From assembly GCF_036785885.1 (NCBI RefSeq), contig NC_092312.1, forward strand, positions 21,284,001-21,348,000: a stretch of 64,000 bases of DNA, in the 5' to 3' direction. The stretch's first letter is position 1; each line of letters opens with the position of its first letter. The notes beneath the pieces are model-generated. The model made no database searches. It was not told the origin of the DNA and saw only the letters and a list, made by a program, of their open reading frames with translations. The translations under genes were made by a program, and so were the position numbers. Shown here in pieces: positions 62,118-64,000 of the stretch. The stretch is from Coffea arabica (taxonomy: Eukaryota; Streptophyta; Magnoliopsida; Gentianales; Rubiaceae).

Positions 62118-63704
62118 TCACTCGTTTCGAATAGAACAATAATTGTCCCATAGTGTTTGAGATTTTCCAATTTCATTCATGAGATTTTTGAACTTGTGGC
62201 TGCAGTCTCCTCCACTGCAAAACAAAAGACAAAGTAACACGAATCAAAAGCTAATAATTTAAATTTATAGGAAAGAGGAGAACATCCATAAAAACTGGCA
62301 TTCCCATTATTGCTTTGACAGGAACTGCCATTGTCATTATTGCTTGACAGGAAACATGAGACCATTAGAACGCCAGAAGCTCATGCACAGAAGCACTGAA
62401 AGTTTGGCAAGGCACTAAGTGTAGCTTGCTTCAAAAGTGTGAAGCGAAACAGTTCTAAGAAGCAAAGCGTGGGGTATGAAAGGCACACTCTAATGAGCCA
62501 AAGGTGGGTTGTAAGACGAGCTATTTGCATGCAGCTAGATGAAGCTCGAAGTACTTTGCAACGTCAGGCATAATAGCTATGTCATTCATTCCATCACAAG
62601 TATTACTGACCTCCGCCTAAAACTAAAAATTTAGATGGCCACCAAGCAATGGAAATGATCAAGCGCATTATTACAAACAAAAAGTCAACCATTTGTTTAC
62701 TTTGATAAATTTTGCTAGCAAAGTGATACAAATAACATACATATATATACAAAACTTGGCTTCCAGTCATACTTCATTGTCATAAAAGATATCTATCTAC
62801 TCAAATTTCAAGCTGATAAACCAGAAAAGCCAAACTCCTCTCTTACAAGATATTCTAATAACTGCCAACGCAAGATACTGGCCCCAGCCACAATTCATCT
62901 ACTTTTTGAGACAAAATTTTAAAAAGAAAAATGAAATGACAAGTTCCAAGGAGGACAAACCCAGGCGCTTGCTTGTGTTAATTTAAGAAAGTCAATCAAG
63001 TAAGCTAAAGTTGTGAAGGAAACGAAAAGAACAATTATCTGTGTGAAACTCCCAAATAAGGGGGAAGGGGAAAAAAATAAACATACCTTATGCGGTTCAA
63101 TGATGCAATTGCTCGAAGGGCACTCCTAACCATGTCTTCATTACGATCAACTTCTTGCTTGACTGCATCCTGTTTTGGCCTGAAACTAACAGTTTTTTGC
63201 AAGGGATCCACCAAAGAATCCAAAACTGGAAGCCAACAGAGTTAGTTGATGAATAAAAAAATAATCAGCTAAAAGATCAACAATCAATATTCAGATTGAA
63301 ATACCTGCTAATACGGCAGAGGGGCACTTATCCGCAAGTTTTGAGAGGATAAGATGACAAGGCATTTTAACATCATAATGATCTATGAAGCCCAAAAACC
63401 ACAATTAATTTAGTGAAAGACAAGCAGAATAAGGATCAGAACAATGCTTGATACACACAACAAAGGCAATGAGATACAGTGCCTAAGAGTTGAAAAAGGC
63501 AAGCATAAGATGCTAAATTTCAGAAAATAACTTACCTTCCAAACCAGATTTGAGGTAAGGAACAATAAAAGATGATGGATTCACTTGATCAAGACAACTG
63601 TCCAACAAAGTGTCAACACATTCAAAAGCTGCTTTTCTCAATTCAAGCCCATCATCTACTGTGTGCTTGAAGGGACCCAGATCAACTGTTCTAATCAGTT
63701 CTTG
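62118..63704 (-). CDS. CAND1: CAND1, cullin-associated NEDD8-dissociated protein 1 (3' end only)
   Basis: CAND1 binds un-neddylated cullins and exchanges SCF substrate receptors; in plants its loss impairs auxin responses. Only the C-terminal coding exons are in the window: 63704-63536, 63382-63305, 63225-63087 and 62214-62118 (TGA). Together they encode about 160 residues of the roughly 1,220-residue HEAT-repeat protein; the rest lies beyond the right edge. Conserved landmarks in order: ELIRTVDLGPFKH, SGLEDHYDVKMPCHLILSKL, ADKCPSAVLAVLDSLVDPL, PKQDAVKQEVDRNEDMVRSA and LMNEIGKS, ending in CSIRNE. The phases agree across all three junctions. The donors are good (AAG|GTATG, CAG|GTATT, AAG|GTAAG). 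Confidence 0.94.
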
Positions 63705-64000
63705 CTGCCAACAAAGAGGAGAAACAAGTTAACATAAATTATTCTCAACTCATAAAAGAAATTAAAAATTTGGTGATGTCTAATGCCCACTCAAGTTAAA
63801 ATAGCTTTATAAAAAGGTTCCTAATTAGATTTGCTATCAAGATCAACTGTTAAAGACTTTCTGCTTTACAAGATAATGTACCAATTAGCCACAGAAATGG
63901 GTTTTGATTTATCCAATGCAACTCTGCAGATGCCAAAGTTATGTGTGCACACTTATGAGTCAACTATAAGGGCAATTGATAAATTTCACAAACTGTCAGC
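63705..64000 (-). other. CAND1 intron (runs off right edge)
   Basis: Upstream of the exon beginning QELIRT, after acceptor TTGGCAG, the remaining 296 bases show no CAND1 coding. They are AT-rich, with a pyrimidine-rich minus strand near the acceptor. Confidence 0.6.

Noticed and set aside
1-64000. CRISPR arrays, operons, riboswitches, rRNA genes, autonomous transposase or reverse-transcriptase genes
   Set aside because: None seen. The direct repeats are eukaryotic tandem duplications or MITEs, and no transposase or RT motif was found in any frame inspected.

Overview
This is nuclear DNA from a flowering plant, almost certainly a eudicot. It carries plant-specific families (an auxin response factor, an NPF transporter), many short GT-AG introns, AT-rich intergenic DNA, and Stowaway-, hAT-like and Helitron-type debris. 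I cannot name the species. Exon boundaries were placed by eye from splice signals, reading-frame continuity and remembered Arabidopsis homologues.

Layout, left to right: (1) 593-5683 (+), the C-terminal three quarters of an MTR4-type Ski2-like RNA helicase cut by the left edge. (2) 7127-7639 (-), a single-exon gene of unknown function with a Lys-rich start, Pro-rich middle and Cys-rich end. (3) 8884-14139 (-), a complete ARF1-type repressor auxin response factor (14 coding exons, 661 aa) with an inferred leader, carrying upstream ORFs, that reaches to about 15.4 kb. (4) 15.4-22.3 kb, a repeat-rich gap with MITEs and a local tandem duplication. (5) 22373-32227 (+), a complete MAD1 spindle-checkpoint gene (16 exons, 739 aa). 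(6) 32.2-48.4 kb, a 16-kb gap without a convincing gene, full of small DNA transposons. (7) 48537-52142 (+), a complete NPF4-type transporter gene (5 exons, 611 aa), closest to NPF4.3. (8) 54714-60017 (-), a complete SPF30 splicing-factor gene (8 exons, 301 aa). (9) 62118-63704 (-), the last four coding exons of CAND1, which runs off the right edge.

The genes are separate housekeeping or signalling loci and do not form a pathway, although ARF1 (auxin transcription) and CAND1 (SCF recycling, needed for auxin signalling) meet functionally. The order is informative. As I remember them, MTR4, ARF1 and NPF4.3 are neighbours in Arabidopsis (At1g59760, At1g59750, At1g59740), and SPF30 and CAND1 are neighbours elsewhere (At2g02570, At2g02560). 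The window thus joins two ancestral blocks, with MAD1 lying between ARF1 and the transporter.

I found no convincing undescribed system. The points most worth checking are the ARF1 leader with three upstream ORFs, one a bare AUG-UAA; a GC-AG intron in the ARF1 DNA-binding domain; and the cluster of nested or foldback elements, including a palindromic CT/GA-rich element next to a perfect 44-bp tandem duplication.
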